This document shows positions 4,719-5,912 of a stretch of 5,912 nucleotides of DNA, one piece after another. Below the pieces are notes generated by a model that saw nothing but the letters and a program-made list of their open reading frames with translations, did not search any database and was not told the DNA's origin. Position 1 is the first letter of the stretch. Every line of letters begins with the position of its first letter. This DNA comes from UBA8437 sp003445035 (GTDB taxonomy: Bacteria; Planctomycetota; Planctomycetia; Planctomycetales; Planctomycetaceae): assembly GCA_937901285.1 (NCBI GenBank), contig CALCHI010000285.1:1-5912 (forward strand), in the 5' to 3' direction. The translations under genes and the position numbers were made by a program.

Positions 4719-5912
4719 ATGTCTCCCCAGCCAGTTCGCAGTCCCGGGACCAGGTGGAACTCTAGCTCCCAACTGGCAGTCAACCTGCTGTCGTTCATCG
4801 TGCCACTGGCCGTGGTCTCGGGTCTGTGTGTCGCTGCGGTGATCGGAATCGCCGCGATCAAGGACGCCACCACCGTCGATCTGTTCCCGACTGACCGGGT
4901 ACTCGATGTGCAGATCACGATGGCCGAGGAGGACTGGAACACGATCCGTCTCCAGTCACGGGACTTCTTTGACGCCCTGCCGGAGAGCCGCAAGTTCCAG
5001 CCTGTCAAACGGCCCTACACACTCGTGATGGCCAAGCTGACGATCGACGGGCTCGAGTTCCCCGAGGTGGGGATTCGGAAAAAGGGATTCATCGGATCCC
5101 AGAACCGCAACCGCCCGTCGTTGAAGATCAAGCTCGATCACGTCGACAAAAGTGCCCACGTGGGAGGACTGCGGGCCCTGACCTTCAACAACAACAACCA
5201 AGACACCAGCCAGATGAGCCAGTTCATGGGCTACGCCTTTTTCAACAGGGTCGGCTCACCCGCCTGCCGTTGTGCCCTGGCCCGGGTCACCGTCAACGGC
5301 AAGAACCTGGGCATCTACTCGCACGTGGAAACGGTCAACAAGCCGTTGCTCAGACGAGGATTCGGGGACGATCGGGGCACCCTCTACGAGGGGACAGTGA
5401 CCGACTTCCATGAAGGCTGGGAGGGGAGTTTTGAGAAAAAGGTCGGCAAGGACAGGCTCGGCCGCCCCAAGATCGAACAACTCATCCAGGTCCTGCAGGG
5501 TGAAGTCAGTGGCGATACGATCCTGGGGTCCGAGACGACCGGGCGTGCCTGGGTTCCAACCGGAAAGTCGTCACCGGAACTGGCCGGACTGGCCGATTAC
5601 CGGTTCTCCGAGGGCACTGGCAGCCAGACCGTGCAGGCGATCGAGACCCGCATCACGGCTCTCAAAAAGACCCTCTCCACGATGACACCCGCACTGGCTG
5701 AGGCTCGGGCCCAATGGGAATCCGACGATCGTCTCAAGCGGGTCACGCTCAACCCCTGGTCGGTGATTGGTCCGTTCCAGGCGGCGGATTTCGATGCGGC
5801 CTACAAGCAGGCGTTTCCCCCGGAAATCAAGGTGGACCCGACCACCACCTACAGCAGTGACGGCAAGCCGAACCGCAACGGCAAAATCAAGTGGACCCGG
5901 TCGAAGAGATTG
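4719..5912 (+). CDS. CotH kinase-family protein, membrane anchored, C-terminus beyond right edge
   Basis: I translated from ATG 4719 and the frame stays open for 398 codons to the window end. The gene follows the VTC stop by 46 nt with no convincing ribosome site. Residues 1-22 are polar; 23-47 form one membrane helix (a signal anchor), so the remainder is probably outside the cytoplasmic membrane. Residues 53-225 match the N-terminal half of CotH: FPTDRVLDVQITMAEEDW, VGIRKKGFIGSQNRNRPSLK (117-136), GLRALTFNNNNQDTSQM, and VTVNGKNLGIYSHVETVNK (190-208). CotH proteins are atypical kinases; Bacillus CotH phosphorylates spore-coat proteins. The catalytic aspartates normally lie after this part, but here residues 250-398 are an insert, so activity cannot be judged from this window. 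The neighbouring VTC and DUF4956 genes are common partners of CotH genes. A structural, non-catalytic role remains possible. Confidence 0.88.
   Translation, partial: MSPQPVRSPGTRWNSSSQLAVNLLSFIVPLAVVSGLCVAAVIGIAAIKDATTVDLFPTDRVLDVQITMAEEDWNTIRLQSRDFFDALPESRKFQPVKRPYTLVMAKLTIDGLEFPEVGIRKKGFIGSQNRNRPSLKIKLDHVDKSAHVGGLRALTFNNNNQDTSQMSQFMGYAFFNRVGSPACRCALARVTVNGKNLGIYSHVETVNKPLLRRGFGDDRGTLYEGTVTDFHEGWEGSFEKKVGKDRLGRPKIEQLIQVLQGEVSGDTILGSETTGRAWVPTGKSSPELAGLADYRFSEGTGSQTVQAIETRITALKKTLSTMTPALAEARAQWESDDRLKRVTLNPWSVIGPFQAADFDAAYKQAFPPEIKVDPTTTYSSDGKPNRNGKIKWTRSKRL
5466..5912 (+). other. Unusual insert inside the CotH-family protein: predicted coiled coil plus W-x-V-I-G-P-F module
   Basis: This covers residues 250-398 of the CotH-family protein. 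Residues 285-302 include LADYRFSEGTGS, which resembles the first strand of LamG-like domains but is too short to call. Residues about 305-337 are rich in Glu, Ala, Leu and Arg with heptad-like spacing and end in AEARAQWES; they probably form a coiled coil. Residues 346-379 contain PWSVIGPFQAADFDAAY, then FPPE and VDPTTTY. This resembles a module I know from large secreted planctomycete proteins (W-x-x-I-G-P-F, then YPPE, then a D-x-x-x-x-Y motif). The insert starts where the catalytic half of CotH is expected and does not end before the window edge. Confidence 0.55.

Noticed and set aside
3869..5008. Minus-strand frame of 379 codons opposite the VTC gene and the start of the CotH-family gene
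   Set aside because: It overlaps two genes with clear family motifs on the plus strand and has no recognisable features of its own.

Overview
The window looks like a chromosomal segment from a planctomycete or close PVC relative. The evidence is GC-rich DNA, long spurious antisense ORFs, an ankyrin lipoprotein with planctomycete-style module caps, and a CotH-type protein carrying a 'W-x-V-I-G-P-F' module of a kind I associate with planctomycete proteins. This assignment comes from protein style only; no rRNA or other phylogenetic marker is present. I see no tRNA, CRISPR array, insertion sequence or phage gene.

Layout. The left half is transcribed leftward (minus strand). The gene at positions 1-693 encodes a periplasmic adaptor (HlyD/RND membrane fusion family) whose C-terminus lies beyond the left edge. 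It starts with GTG and is open at the edge. Upstream of it, after a 208-nt gap with several hairpins, lies a 643-residue ankyrin-repeat lipoprotein (902-2833) built from four tandem copies of a module of about 150 residues. A 343-nt divergent intergenic region (2834-3176) follows. It holds two conspicuous structured elements and a possible extended -10 promoter.

The right half is transcribed rightward and forms a compact set of three genes: a DUF4956 membrane protein (3177-3896), a VTC-type polyphosphate polymerase domain protein (3899-4672), and a membrane-anchored CotH kinase-family protein (4719 to beyond the right edge). The first two are separated by 2 nt, and the third follows after 46 nt, so they are probably co-transcribed.

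How the genes may work together. The DUF4956, VTC and CotH families are a recurring bacterial neighbourhood. The VTC protein keeps essentially every phosphate-binding residue of the triphosphate-tunnel fold but has no membrane segment, while DUF4956 supplies membrane helices and a soluble C-terminal domain. A reasonable inference is a split version of the eukaryotic VTC complex (catalytic tunnel plus membrane channel), with the CotH-family kinase acting outside the membrane. The CotH protein is unusual: where its catalytic half should follow, it has a long insert with a predicted coiled coil and a second module. The ankyrin and adaptor genes have no obvious functional link to this cluster.
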